Shown one piece after another: positions 34,767 through 46,782 of a stretch of 64,000 nt of DNA. Where the stretch lies: the NCBI RefSeq assembly GCF_021130785.1, contig NC_060212.1, positions 150,688,501 to 150,752,500 on the forward strand, read 5' to 3'. Numbering within the stretch: the stretch's first letter is position 1; every line of letters starts with the position of its first letter. Origin of the DNA: Homalodisca vitripennis (lineage: Eukaryota > Arthropoda > Insecta > Hemiptera > Cicadellidae). Position numbers and translations under genes: made by a program. Under the pieces are notes generated by a model that did no database searches, was not told the DNA's origin, and was given only the letters and a program-made list of their open reading frames with translations.

Positions 34767-37650
34767 TGTATTGACAAGTGACACTATTAAACTTCATAAT
34801 ATTTTTATCAAAGACCAATAAAATGAATTCTCCAGTAGATTATTATCTTCTCTTTAGGTAGCACAAAGTGAATGTTCACATAATTGGACCAGCTTTAGCT
34901 GTTTTATATCAATTCCGTATTGTTTTCTTCTAATTTTTATAATTATAAATTACTATACTAAATTGTTTTTACGTGTTTCATTATTAGTGTTAGTCTCATT
35001 ATTTTTAATAAATCTCAATACACATTTCAAAGAATATGGGCTTTGTTCTAAAACCTTATAGGCCTTTGTTCTGAAACCTGACCTAGTTTCATAATAGCTT
35101 AAACGAACAAAAAAGCATGCAAACACTAACTAACTTGAGGAAGACAAAAATATAGAATTAATCGGCGACCACTCCAAAGAGTTGTTTAATTGATTCTGTG
35201 GACAATTCTGAGAGATATAATATATTTGTTTTAAGCGTAGGGGTTTTTACTATTTTTCAACACTTATGTAAGAGAATTGTTGTTCATATGGAAAGAATGG
35301 CTCTTTCAATGTGTATATGGTTTTCCCATATCTTCCCATACTACTGTAAAATACAGAGTAACAACCGATAAGATAGCATCCGTTGGATACCAATATTAGA
35401 GTGAATTGTATGGGCATCTGATGAAAAATACTCCTGGAAGGTCCTTGAGGTGTCGAATGCTTTCAATAATCAGTTCAGGAACATAACAGTGATATACGAT
35501 ATATCTTTTTCTGTAGTCCAGGTCACGGCACTGTCAAATGTGTTATTAGACAAACCAAATATACGTATATTTAGCTTCGAGAAATACGGTTTGTTAAATG
35601 TATTGTTTATTTCAATATTATGTCATGATGTTGCAGTTTTTATTTACGAAGTTACAAAGAAGACAATACTTCATCGCTCCCCTACTTTTACGGGTGCCAA
35701 TCCCCAAGCCACATAACAGAGTCATCAGCTCCCCCCCCCCCCCTTGTGACAATGTGGCTACCCCCTCCCTAAAGAAGTATTTAGAAATGTGGGGTAACCT
35801 TTTTAGCTTCTAAGAAATGTGTAAGCAAAGTAACATCTGATTTCGATAATGTTTATGCTACTAATGACTAGTATGAAATGTTTTGGACTTTGGTATGTTT
35901 ATATAAAAATTGCTAATTCTGTAATTAACTTTTATATAACACATAACTTTTTTTATTGTTTTTTTATGTAAATAAAGAGTTTGTTCATCATTGTACGCTG
36001 TTTAAATATTTTAATTGCCATTTTTACTTTCACTACGACTTCACATAAGTACTGATACCAACGTGATCTGCGTCATCAGTGACAAGTGAAAGTACGTTTA
36101 CAGAATCAAATCAACCCCATGCCGAACACTGACCATTTATGGTGAACTGAATCACATTGAAGATTTCACCCTTTTGGTCTGTCAATCCTGAGGTATGATT
36201 TGCGCACGTTGAGAACCAGTTGTCTCTGGCTGGCTACCGAAAAGTATACAGTAATAGGCTCAAGATAGAACTTATTCAGTACTATATTGGAAATTGAAGT
36301 GCAATCCGGTCTACCTTGTGACCAAGTTGGTGCCTTGTACGGTCGCCAGCATTGATGGCGTATAAATAACGCTGACTGAATAGTGAACGTCCCAACTTCA
36401 AGCAAAACTGGTACATCCTGGTTCATCGGATCGGGTTGGATAGTGTGTAGCTTGAAACACAAGTTTCTACTAACGTACGATGTCCATGTCTTTAGTTAAA
36501 TTATACTTGCCTGAAATATGTGACGGGTATCATCAATGGATCGTTGGTTACCTTCTGTAGACAACGCTTGTTTATCCGTAGCTTAAATCTATTATCTATA
36601 TAGACATGATATTGAGACAGACAGTGAATGTTCTCGTACATGCATTTGCAGTTTGAAATTTGTAACTTATAATGTTTGCTACTGTGCAATATTAATTTAA
36701 TTACATTACTTGGTATAATAATAGCAAGCAGGATAGTAATAAAAATGTTTGCTTTCTTAGAATTATCATTTTTAAATTTATACACACTCTTCTTCTATAA
36801 ATAAGAATTTTTTATTTATATTCTCAAATATGACAATAGACAACGCAATGAATGTACAAACTCTAAATAATTTACGAAGTTTACACGTAATAACAAATTT
36901 AATTTGAAAAAATGAGTCGTGTTAATTTTGTATGCTATTGCCAAGTTTGAAATTTCATGCTTTATGATGAGGGCTAGTTGGAACCCTCTGATAGGCTCTG
37001 AGAGGGGTTTCATTCATAATAAAAGCTGCAGCATTCAACCCATGAGGATGCGACTATGTAAATGTCAAAATATTGCCAAACCAGCTGAAATGATTGTATT
37101 CCTCGCTCTGTTCGCAGTTGCACGGTCAGTTGTGACTATTTTGCAGATTGTATGACGTTTTCTAGGTTGGATTTTGGTTATATTTGGATTGATGAAATAG
37201 AATTTTGTTATCACTGACTGGTGTGGTCTGTCGTGATTATGGAAGAACATGAATCAGTTCCGTATTTTACCAATGGTAAGCGAAATATAATAAGGTTGTA
37301 CTAAACTGTTTTCAAAGTAAGAATTTATAGGCTATGTAGTGCCACTTGATTTTCAAAGTCAAATATCATTTTGTTTTTGGAAAGATAGTATTATGTTAAA
37401 CAAAATAGGATTAGTTTCTAGTTTGTTAGGGAGTTAACCTTGCTTATCTTGAACTTCACTTTCTTGCTAGGTTATGTTGTCTGCTTATAATGAAAGCATC
37501 ATTAAGGTTATGGTCAATCATTTGAGTAACAAAACAGATGAGTTGTGGGTTAACTGGAGTGGTATAAAATTAATTTACATTTAAAGTCATAACTGATCCA
37601 TCAGATGCCATAGACCTAAGTCAGCAAATGTCATAGGCTATATTTTTGGC
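34767..37650. other. Unassigned AT-rich DNA
   Basis: No gene is supported. A 13-base C run lies at 35731-35743. Frames near 35450-35813, 36166-36462 and 36501-36785 lack domains and splice context. Confidence 0.4.
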
Positions 37651-38358
37651 TGCAGTTTAATAAGTGACCACCACCACAATTATTGATCATCGATATCTAA
37701 ACTGCTGAAACCAAAATGTCAAATTGATTTACGATATGTGTATTTCAAATGACATTATAGTTCGGCTGCAGTGTAATAAGTGTCCAACATTTAAGTGATC
37801 GATAATATTGAATCATCAATATTTAATAATAAAAAATCCTTGCTACACTTATCCCAAATTACCTTGTATTCCAAAATGCGGTATAGCAGGTAGCCTAATA
37901 ATGTAATGGTGAATAAAAACCAATCTAAGATAGATGTGTTTTATAAAATATAACAAACAAAATAGTATAAAATGTACTTTCTGACACAAATAAAAAATTT
38001 TCTCAACTACTCCATTTGCTGCCGTTGTAGATGTCCAGTATTAGTGTTAATAACTGGTTATTCAGTTGTAACCTATTACCGGAATACTGTTGTTTCAGGA
38101 AAAGCTGGGCTGAATAATTGGTTCTCATAACGATTTTTTGGTTTTTGGTCAATCAGTAGCCAGTAACATCCCAGGTCATTTCATGTAAGCAATGAGGCAT
38201 ATATTATCAATGGAAATATCACTACACTGTTCAATGTTATTATCAGTGAGGCATATATTATCAATGGAAACATTTCTACACTGTGCAATGTTATTATGCT
38301 TCGATATAAGTAGGTTTAGATTAGATTATTCTAAATATGTTACTAGTAGTACCAAAGT
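37651..38358. repeat. Family A 5' half, most complete copy
   Basis: The segment starts GGCTGCAGTTTAATAAGTGA and carries the blocks shared with 28221-28575 and 30232-30898. GGCTGCAGTGTAATAAGTG occurs again at 37762. A 54-bp unit is duplicated in tandem at 38194-38247 and 38248-38301 with a few changes. It leads directly into the hairpin core. Confidence 0.7.
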
Positions 38359-38692
38359 TAAACATAACCTTTACAAGCGCTACGTGATCTGAGCTTGAAT
38401 TTGGGTACTATCTCAAGTAATTTTTGTTTTCAGCAGTGCAGGATAGCACCGTAGCCCGCACTTACAGCCAGAAGCATTTCCAATTGGTGCATTCTCGTTC
38501 TGAGATCACGTCCTGAATCTTACAACATGATCTGTTGGGAAAATACCGATCAGAAATGCCCCTAGCCATCAGTGCGGGCTTTGGTTGCTTATGGCATCAC
38601 CCTGCACTGCTGGCAAAACAAGAAAAACATCCCTCAAGATAGTACCCAAATTCTAAATCAGATCACGTGAGCGCTTGTTAAGGTTATCTTTA
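38359..38692. repeat. Family A hairpin core (~330 bp)
   Basis: The outer ends AAACATAACC and GGTTATCTTT are inverted, followed by ACAAGCGC/GCGCTTGT, ACGTGATCTGAGCTTGAAT paired with the reverse complement near 38640-38668, GGTACTATCTCAAG paired with CTCAAGATAGTACC, and GCAGTGCAGG paired with CCTGCACTGC. The arms are about 90 bp and imperfect. The same core appears, broken, at 25841-26030 and 31358-31475, so this is a mobile or amplified repeat and not a local accident. Confidence 0.8.
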
Positions 38693-40063
38693 TCTTATCT
38701 TATAATTTTTGTATTAGACTTGGGCTAATTCTAACACTATGTGCAGTAAAATATCAGTCAGGTTTATGAACCATCCCAATAGTGAAATAATAATGTATCT
38801 CAAACAACCATACAAAAAATGGGTTTTTAAGTTATAAATTATTTGGCGAAACCCACAAGAAAAGTATAACATATATGATATTTTTTAAATTAATTTCATT
38901 ATAATAGTTGAATATTAGAAAAAATTAATGCAGATTTCATGTAAGAAAACGTTAAATTACATAACGTTACGTTAGTAGGTAGGCCTACTAATAAGGGAGC
39001 TGTAACAGTTTAAAAATTTGGACTAAAAACAGTTTTTTGAACGCAACAAGTGAATGACGCTACCATTAATTAACGTAATTACATTGATTTGTTAAATTCT
39101 TTTTATTACGTAAAACTTTGTCCATTTTATCTTTGCTGTATCTCTTATAGTTTCTATGGTCTCTTCAGTATACATTAAATTTTAAACACACCATCTTAGG
39201 TTAAATTGGAGTGTGATTTTTTTTAAAGGAGAAGCCGATCTCCTTTTATGCCTTATTGACCCAAATGTGTGTAAAATAAATGTTTTGGGCAAATTCTTAC
39301 TGTAGATGCCTTGAAAGAACAATGTTTATTCGAAGGTTAGTATAGTTTTTTATTGATAGGTAAAGTTTCTCCATTCATGAAGTTTATTACAATTGATTAT
39401 TATTATGTTGATTAACTGTGAGAGGATTGCAGAAATAACACAATATTAAGTCATATGGAAGCAACTTTTATTAAAAAAATTAATACATAATACGATAAGT
39501 CAACAGACAATCCAAGGTCATTAAGATACCTTGACTTATACAAGGTAGTTGACTTACTTTGCATTAATTGTGGTTTACAATACGGTAATAAAAATTGTAT
39601 TTATAACTTGTATGAACCACCTTGTAACTTAATTAAGGTAGGTATAGGTGTTATATATTTATTTTCTCTAAAACAATATTGTGATGTACTTATCAAACTT
39701 CATTATTGATATGTCACATCCTACATATACCAGTAAAATACTATATACTGGTTTATACTAACTTAAATGCATAAAAAACCCCTTCCTGAATCAACTTCAC
39801 ATATGGACGATTTAGGTACTGGTTTATATGGAACTGGAGTTAATGGTTAATGTTAAACCAATACTAATGCAAACTTTTTGGTTTAGTCATCTTTGAAATT
39901 GCTTTCCAACTGTGACTATCCCATACTATTTATGGTTTTATGAACTGTTAATATAGGAACTGCATGGTAGCTGGGGAGTATGAATGATGTGTATTTTTAA
40001 CAACTGTTAATCGTAATCTATGATTGCTAAATAGAAATATTAATTTGAAACAGGTTTTATATA
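38693..40063. other. Unassigned AT-rich DNA
   Basis: No supported gene or transposon end was found before the TIR that begins at 40064. Confidence 0.45.
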
Positions 40064-40683
40064 CAGGGACGCGCAAAAGTCACTGGACAGTTGGTTAAAA
40101 CAAGACTATATTTATTTGAAATTATTTTTTATTACAAACAATACTTACAATTATTTTTTATATTCAAATTGTTTCCCGTCTTCATTAATACATCTTTGAA
40201 GTCTTTCTGGAATACTGTTACATACTCTACGGCATAGTGTGGGATCATTGTCCAAATTATAAAATGCGTCATGTATATATAGTCTTTCAGTTCGTCAATA
40301 GTATGAGGCTTTCGAGAATAAACAGAGTCCTTGACTACTCCCCATAGGAAAAAATCCATTGGTGTGATATCTGGTGAAAGTGGGAGCATGTCAATATCTG
40401 CCCTTCGACCAATAACTTTTCTTTGGAAACGTTCGTTTAAATAATGTTTAACAAAAATTCTATTAGAAAAATAATAATTCGGGGACTACAGCTTTAAACA
40501 CGTGTCACAGATGAACTCACTAGTTCGATTGTTGTGTGTTTCATTGAATTTTATTGCCAACTTAAAAAGGCATAATTACCAACATTTTAGTAATTCCAAC
40601 ATCACAGACAAAAACTATTTTACTACGTCTTGCCGTTATTTTTTTCTTCTTTTAACCAACTGTTCAGTGACTTTTGTGCCACC

Positions 40684-40686
<3 letters not shown>
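40064..40686 (-). mobile_element. Deletion derivative of a Tc1/mariner-superfamily element
   Basis: The TIRs are CAGGGACGCGCAAAAGTCAC on the left and CAGGGTGGCACAAAAGTCAC on the right, continuing with matching ACAGTTGGTT. TA flanks both ends. The minus strand of 40450-40132 encodes the end of a DDE_3-type transposase: VKHYLNERFQ, IGRRADID, SPDITPMDFFLWG and KDSVYSRKP, then frame decay. SPDxTPxDFFLWG carries the third catalytic Asp. The N-terminal DNA-binding domain and the first two catalytic residues are gone, so the 623-bp copy depends on a transposase made elsewhere. Confidence 0.88.

Positions 40687-40755
<69 letters not shown>
40687..40755. repeat. (TA)n microsatellite at a transposon TA site
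   Basis: About 34 TA units directly follow the right TIR. Either the transposon inserted at the edge of a TA repeat, or the TA target duplication seeded expansion. Confidence 0.97.
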
Positions 40756-40761
<6 letters not shown>

Positions 40762-41065
40762 TGAATATCTAAAAAAGTCACATTTTGTGAAAGTAATTAA
40801 TAGAAACAATCATTTTATTCATATTACAGATTTGTAACCAATGTCAGTAACGCAATATAAAAATGTATACATTTGCAAGTTTTTTGTATCAGTATCCTAA
40901 TGCTGAAAAATAAACTAAAGTAAGTATAACCTTGAAAATATCCAAATCATTTAAAAATTGTAATTTTAGTATTGTTTTTGTTTTATTTTGAATTATTTGT
41001 CAGCTAACTATACAGATGCTAAAGTGGTGACTTTCAGTGTCTCTGTCTAGAAGCATGAGTGTATC
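40756..41065. other. Unassigned AT-rich DNA
   Basis: Nothing coding or repetitive was recognised. Confidence 0.45.
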
Positions 41066-41235
41066 TAGGGTTTTAAGTGTATCAAGCTTGGAAAAATATA
41101 ATTTGAGAAACCATTTTCGTTTCATATTTTTAACCCTTTTGATAACCTGCTATTTCGACCTCCACCATAACTAACATGGCTCAAGAAAAATCAGGTTGTG
41201 TTCAAATCGGCCCTTGGCTCCTGCACTATTACCAA
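41066..41235. repeat. Dispersed repeat, copy 2 (related to 10679-10895)
   Basis: It shares the ordered motifs TTTTAAGTGTATCAAGCTT, CATATTTTTAACCCTT, CGACCTCCA, ACTAACATGGCTCAAGAA and GGCTCC with the copy at 10679. Copies 30 kb apart with this much divergence point to an old mobile element of unknown class. Confidence 0.6.
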
Positions 41236-41612
41236 TATGACTATTATATTACTAGTTACTAAACCTCGGTTCATAGTAGTCAAATCCTGTCATTTTATTT
41301 TGAGTTGAAACAGCTTGAATAGTAATTTGGATTTTTATATTTAAATAAAGTAAGTAACTATTATTCAATACCAATTTATCTAAACTTATTTCAATATTTA
41401 AGTATACGTAAATTTAATTGGATACAGTGTACAATGATACTTGTTTGCAAATTTCTATGTTACCAATATTTCTATTTCTGAAGTGAGTGAACGTGTTATG
41501 TAATAGTATGGTAGCTTTCCACTTAGCATAAAAACAAATTGGCAAGGCAAGTATGTAATTTGTTAGCTGATGCTAGTGGTCTAGACCTGTTTAGAAGCTT
41601 GTTTTATTCAAA

Positions 41613-41791
41613 ATGAACCTACTTAAACCTAATTGCCCGTACAGGCCGAGGTGTTTCTTCACGAGTTGTCACATCCACTACTCCATGGTTGTGATGTATT
41701 TCATCGATTATATCTGTATTTTCACACTCATCATTTTAGGCCAGTATTATATGATGTTAATTCTTTTTGCTTACCCTATAAAATCAGACAG
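41613..41791 (+). CDS. Candidate first coding exon, hydrophobic protein
   Basis: The ATG at 41613 has a good context (CAAAATGA). The frame runs 59 codons plus two bases to a strong splice donor, CAG|GTATGT at 41791/41792. The product starts MNLLKPNCPYRPRCFF and then carries a hydrophobic segment (residues ~24-52, from MVVMYFIDYICIFTLIILG on) long enough to cross a membrane, ending with charged KSDR. I do not recognise it. T-rich DNA readily yields hydrophobic frames, so chance is a serious alternative. Confidence 0.25.
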
Positions 41792-43009
41792 GTATGTATT
41801 AACTAAATAATAGTGATATAATATTGTCATATCAGATTTAGTAAAATTTATTTTATTTTTTAGTTCTTAGTGTTTTGCTGGCTGTGTTAGGCTATAACTA
41901 ACATCAAAGGTTTCCATTGTATACTGCATTGAAATATTGCAAGAAAGATCTGTTGACTGAAGACAAAGTAAAGTCTGTTATATTTCAAGAATTCCATTAT
42001 GTAAGCAATGATTTGTTGTGGCGTAAATCATAAAACCTTGACATTGTTTATTTAAAATCACATCTTACATTAACGAAAGTCAGTGACAACTTAAATATTA
42101 AAAGATATTAAAGTATTAGTTTATGACTAAATGTTCAGATGAATTAATCCTTCAAAATTTAAGGTCTAGACAGTTTAAATTTTATGCAAATATAGCGATA
42201 TGTGTTGTCAATTTAGATTGAAATCTTAGGTATAGTTTGTATCAAATTTGAGATCATTTTAACTGTTTGATTTACTTCATAGTATACAGGGTGAGTCTGA
42301 CCACCCGTGCAGTATTTACAGCTGTCTTAATAACTTTTTCTATCTATTTTCTCCATAATTTTGCCTCTCCGAATCCGTTAAAATTATTTTCAATTTTGAA
42401 AAAATTCCCCAAAGGGGCCCAATTTGGGGGGTAGGGGTGCTTTTTGGGGGAATTTTCAAATGTAAAACATGGGTCGTGTGATAGATCAATTTAAAAAAGG
42501 TCTGATTACACCGAACATTTCGGCGCAAACAAAAGTTAATTTATCTTTAACCGTATGTACAGGGTGTACCAAAACGTTTTGAAATAGGACCTTTAAAATA
42601 AAGTACCGTGTTACCCCTACCTACAATACGGTACAGCTCCATATTTTTTTCCTAACTTGCTATTGACCTATTTTTCAATGAAATATGTGGTACGGGCATT
42701 TTTCACTGGATTTTCTAAATTTCAAAAACATTCAAAATTTAAGAATACTAAAAAAATTCCTAACACTCAAAATTCTAAATAGCAACATAAAATAAATTTT
42801 TATATAAAATAAAAGGTCTTTTTAAAAAACAAATATCTTTTGTATTTAACTTTTTTCCTATCTCTTACAGTTTCAAAAATGGCAGCCGAAAAACTGAATT
42901 ACGTACGTCCTCTGTTTACAAAAAATGTAACAAATTATTTTAAAATTATATGAAATAAAAATATGTCCTATAATTTTTTATTTGCTTAATAGCTCTGAAT
43001 GACCTCTGA

Positions 43010-44195
43010 ACTAAGCCATAATCTTACCTTTCATTGATTTTGCTAGTACAGTTGCTCGAATTGTAGTCCGTCATAACACAGTTCTAATCTGAAACTAAAG
43101 CTATTTACAGCTCGCAACACTTCGTGGCTGATTGAATTTATAGCATTTCCGGATTCGTTTGCATCATATCTTCAGGTGTTGTCAGTTGTAAAACATAAAC
43201 TCAAGTCTTTCAGCCTACCCCATAAGTAAAAAGTCCATACAGGTTCAAATCAGGGGATCTTGGTGGGTAGTTAACTGGACCACCTCTTCCAACCCATCTT
43301 CCAGGATATTGTTCATCAAGCGTTTGTCGCACATTGTGCGAGTATTGAGCCGGAGCACCGTCGTGCATAAACCACATATTGCCAACGAACTTTCGTCAGG
43401 TACATCTATTTAATAAGTTAGACAAGTGATTAATTAAAAAAATTGTTATAAGTCTCTCCATCTAGGTGTCCTTCAAAAGAAAGAAAAAAAGGACCTACAA
43501 TTCTCGTGCCAACAATACCACACCAAGTATTCACAGTCCTAGTTATCCCCTGGTTGTCAACCTCTTGTATCCAGTGGGGGTTCTCATGAGCCCCAGTACC
43601 TCATGTATGTGACGCGTTAACTTCGCCGTTGCTCCGAAATGTAGCTTCGTCACACACCATAGTAAAATTGCGAAAGAAATGTTCATTTTGTAGTAACTTT
43701 TCTCTTGCCCACAAACAAAAATTCATTCTTTGAATGCCATCATCACCATGAAGTTCTTGGTGCAGGGACATCTTGTAGGGATGCATTTTATTGTCTTTCA
43801 GGATCCTCACCATTGAACTTTGGCTCACATATCAGAATCAATAGCTATTTCTTCTGAAAGAATCATTTGGGTTTAGTTGCACCGCCGCCAATACTTCTAG
43901 TGCCATATCACTTCTTAACAGGCCTTGCAAGTGTTTTTCCCCTTATTGCTGTCATGGCTGTACCTGTCCTGTTTCACGAACTCGAATAGCAAGTCTTTGA
44001 AAGGCCATTCGTGACTGAGGTTCTCTATTTGGAAACCGTTTGGCATACACCCTCGCAGAAGCCATATAGTTTTGAAAACATTCGCCTAACACCATTAGCA
44101 TATCGAATGCCTCTGCATTTGTGTACGGCCATTTCGAAAAACAACCACAAGCTGTCCTTAACAGCAGACAAAGATACCAATGAACTGAATAAGGG
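43010..44195 (-). pseudogene. Tc1/mariner-superfamily transposase, DD41D-like, inactivated
   Basis: Read on the minus strand, the N-terminal part has NYMASARVYAKRFPNREPQS and a helix-turn-helix remnant typical of DUF4817. The DDE domain follows: VCDEATFRSNGEVN (first Asp), HENPHWIQEVDNQ, TVNTWCGIVGTRIVGPFFF, then FMHDGAPAQYSHNVRQTLDE (second Asp), WVGRGGPVNYPPRSPDLNP. The third Asp should fall at LNPxD, where the copy has Gly (NPYG). The spacing between the second and third positions is 41 residues, which suggests DD41D. At least five frameshifts or stops interrupt it. The enzyme normally cuts and pastes at TA dinucleotides in the nucleus. Confidence 0.85.
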
Positions 44196-44630
44196 ATAGC
44201 CTTATCACATTTGTCAGATGAAGATGTCTAGCCAGCATACTGCAAGTGATAAGACCTGTTGAGGGTGGTGGTACAAAGTACCTTTATAGTCCCCAAGACT
44301 GCATTGAGATTGTGCATACATGAATCATTGTTATCTTTAAAAGATAAACATGGAAACTACATACAAAAATATTGGGCCACATTGGAAAATTAAAAAACAT
44401 GTTGAATTTTGGTCTGATTTCATAACAAATTCTGTTTATTTAATCACAACAAAACCTGTTTGTTCAAATAAAAATAATTTGTTACATTTTTGTAAACAGA
44501 CATACGTAATTCAGTTTTTCGGCTGCCATTTTGAAACTGTAAGAGATAGGAAAAAAGTTAAATACAAAAATATTTGTTTTTAAAAAGACCTTTTATTATT
44601 ATATAAAATTTATTATATGTTGCTATTTAA

Positions 44631-45682
44631 CCCTTTTACTGCCGGCCATTTTTTTATTGTACCAGTCAAATTGCCAAGGAGGAAAATCACTGTTGTGCAT
44701 TCATTTACAAAAAATGCTGTATCTTTTTATTTTTCATTAGATTTGCATGAATTTTTATTTTATTGTACTCGTATTTAAATGCTGTTTTTTTAAATAATAA
44801 AAAGACATTTTAATTTGAAACTCAAACACATTATTTATTTTTTTAAAAATGATATAAATAAAAAATAAAATAAAAAAATAAAAATTGTGTTTGGCATCTG
44901 ATAATTGATTTTTAAAATTATTACTAAAATTATGAGCATATATCATTATAAACTAGAGCAATTGCTTTAGAACATATACCAAATTTGAAGGTGCTACCTT
45001 GAAACATAACTGCACTATGAGGTATTTTCCCAAAAACTGGTAGGCCTCCTCTAGGCCTACCAGTGGGAATTTGAAGGTAAACTTATCTGTGCCACATCCC
45101 CCTCACTATCTAATAACTCCTCATTATCTGATGGTAAGATACAGTCAGGATTCGTCATCAGTGTCATCCACATCACTTTGATTGTCATCAATAGCCCTAA
45201 CAATAATATCAGATTCGTTCTCGGCATCTGAATCTGTACAAATTCTGAAGGAAATCGTCACTTAGTTCGTCTTGCACTTACTTTATTGTTCCCTCACTCA
45301 CAGGAGAGTTAGATGTAACTCTTTTACTCATTTTATCCTTGATCAACAAAAGTAACACTTCAAAAAAACTTTCGATAACATTGTAAACAACAACAATGAA
45401 CGAAGATTTCAGTAACATAATCCGATCATCTGGGTTTTGACAGCTGTCTAGGTAGTTCGTCAATTCTAGTCAAAGACGACAAAAATAGAAATCCAAAAGT
45501 TCTTCAAATGGCTTCTTTCATTATCCTTTTGCTCCTAAACAACCAAAATACCGAATATTTTGGCATTTGAACATAACAGTAGCCAGTAACGATAAAAAAA
45601 ACAGACGTCCGACATATCGGACGTTGGCGTTTTCGGCAAAAATTGCCGACGTCCGATATGTCGGACGTCGGCAGTAAAAGGG
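44631..45682 (-). mobile_element. piggyBac-like element with internal deletion
   Basis: TTAA duplications lie at 44627-44630 and 45683-45686. The 14-bp TIR CCCTTTTACTGCCG is exact at both ends. TTAA plus a CCC start is diagnostic for piggyBac. The element is nested in the right TIR of the mariner. Its minus strand keeps pieces of an acidic N-terminal region: MSKRVTSNSPVSEGTIK, VQDELSDDFLQN, SDAENESDIIV, DDNQSDVDDTDDES and PSDNEELLDSEGD, in shifting frames. The catalytic DDD domain and the C-terminal cysteine-rich region are absent. Two mutually inverted copies of ACGTCCGACATATCGGACGT (45605-45624, 45649-45668) sit just inside the right end. Confidence 0.93.
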
Positions 45683-46186
45683 TTAAGAATTTTGAGTGTT
45701 AGGATTTTTTTGTATTCTTAAATTTTGAATTATTTTTGAAATTTTAGAAAAATTCCCAGTGAAAAATGCCCGTGACCACATATTTCATGAAAAATAGGTC
45801 AATAGCAAGTTAGGAAAAAAATATGGAGCGGTTCCGAATTGTAGGTAGGGTAACACGGTACTTTAATTTTAAAGTCCTATTTCAAAACGTTTTGGGTACA
45901 GCCCTTGTACATATGGTTTAAAGATAATTAACTTTGTTTGTGCCAAAATGTTCGGTGTAATCAGACCTTTAAATTGATCTATCACACGACCCATGTTTAC
46001 ATTTGAAAATTCCCCAAAAAGCACCCCTACCCCCCAAATTGGGCCCTTTAGGGGCATTTTTCAAAATTGAAAATAATTTTAAACGGATTCGGAGAGGCCA
46101 AATTATAGAGAAAAGAGATAGAAAAAGTGTGGAAGTCAGTTATTAAGACAGCTGTAAATACTGCACGGGTGGTCAGACTCACCCTG

Positions 46187-46778
46187 TATAGTGAGTGTTG
46201 TGCTAGCTAGTTTAACTTAGCCTTGAAATGCTGTTAAATAATTATAAAATAATTGAGTTCATTTTGTCTTTACTACATTAACTAATAATAACAACTTAGG
46301 ATCAGTAAACAATCAACTGTAATGAACAACATTGAGCACTCAAAGTCAGTCAGTGTGACCAAAAGGACAAAAACAACCACTTATTGATCGCTTTGCGAAG
46401 TAACAGTTCTTATTGAAACAGATGTTTTGAAATAGTAAAATAGCATCATCCTGCCATCGAGCGGCAGTTTTTGTCAATAATCTCATTATAGTTTTAGAAT
46501 AAATTCTATTTCACGGATAAATCTGGAATCTGCCTTTAGCACTTGCATCATGTTTGTGTTGTATCCATGTGTCACATTTCAAATATTGAAAGATCAAAAT
46601 ATTATGACAAGGAATAAATATTAAACAATTAATAATTTTGTAATGTTTATAGTCCATTTAATTAATAACCCTAATACAACTAATACCACATGAGCTGCTA
46701 TCCAGGAGAGTTCACTTCTGGCTGGTTTATACCTTCCAGTTGAATGTACATTGGACACAGCAAAATCCGATGTGTCCC
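46187..46778. other. Unassigned DNA between transposons
   Basis: AT-rich sequence with no supported feature. Confidence 0.45.
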
Positions 46779-46782
46779 TTAA

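Larger units (their letters stand above)
42287..46186 (-). mobile_element. Long-TIR Tc1/mariner-superfamily element (DUF4817/DDE_3 type)
   Basis: The ends are CAGGGTGAGTCTGACCACCC and its reverse complement, flanked by TA (TATA on both sides). The inverted repeats are unusually long: 42287-42946 on the left and 44470-44630 plus 45687-46186 on the right, about 660 bp each, with small indels. Between them the minus strand encodes a broken transposase. The right arm is split by a 1052-bp piggyBac-like element; without it and one TTAA copy the mariner would be 2844 bp. Mariner-type TIRs are usually tens of bases, so the length is notable. Confidence 0.92.

Noticed and set aside
40502..40837. 111-codon plus-strand frame with an (IY)n tract
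   Set aside because: The tract is the translated (TA)n microsatellite and the frame crosses a transposon end.
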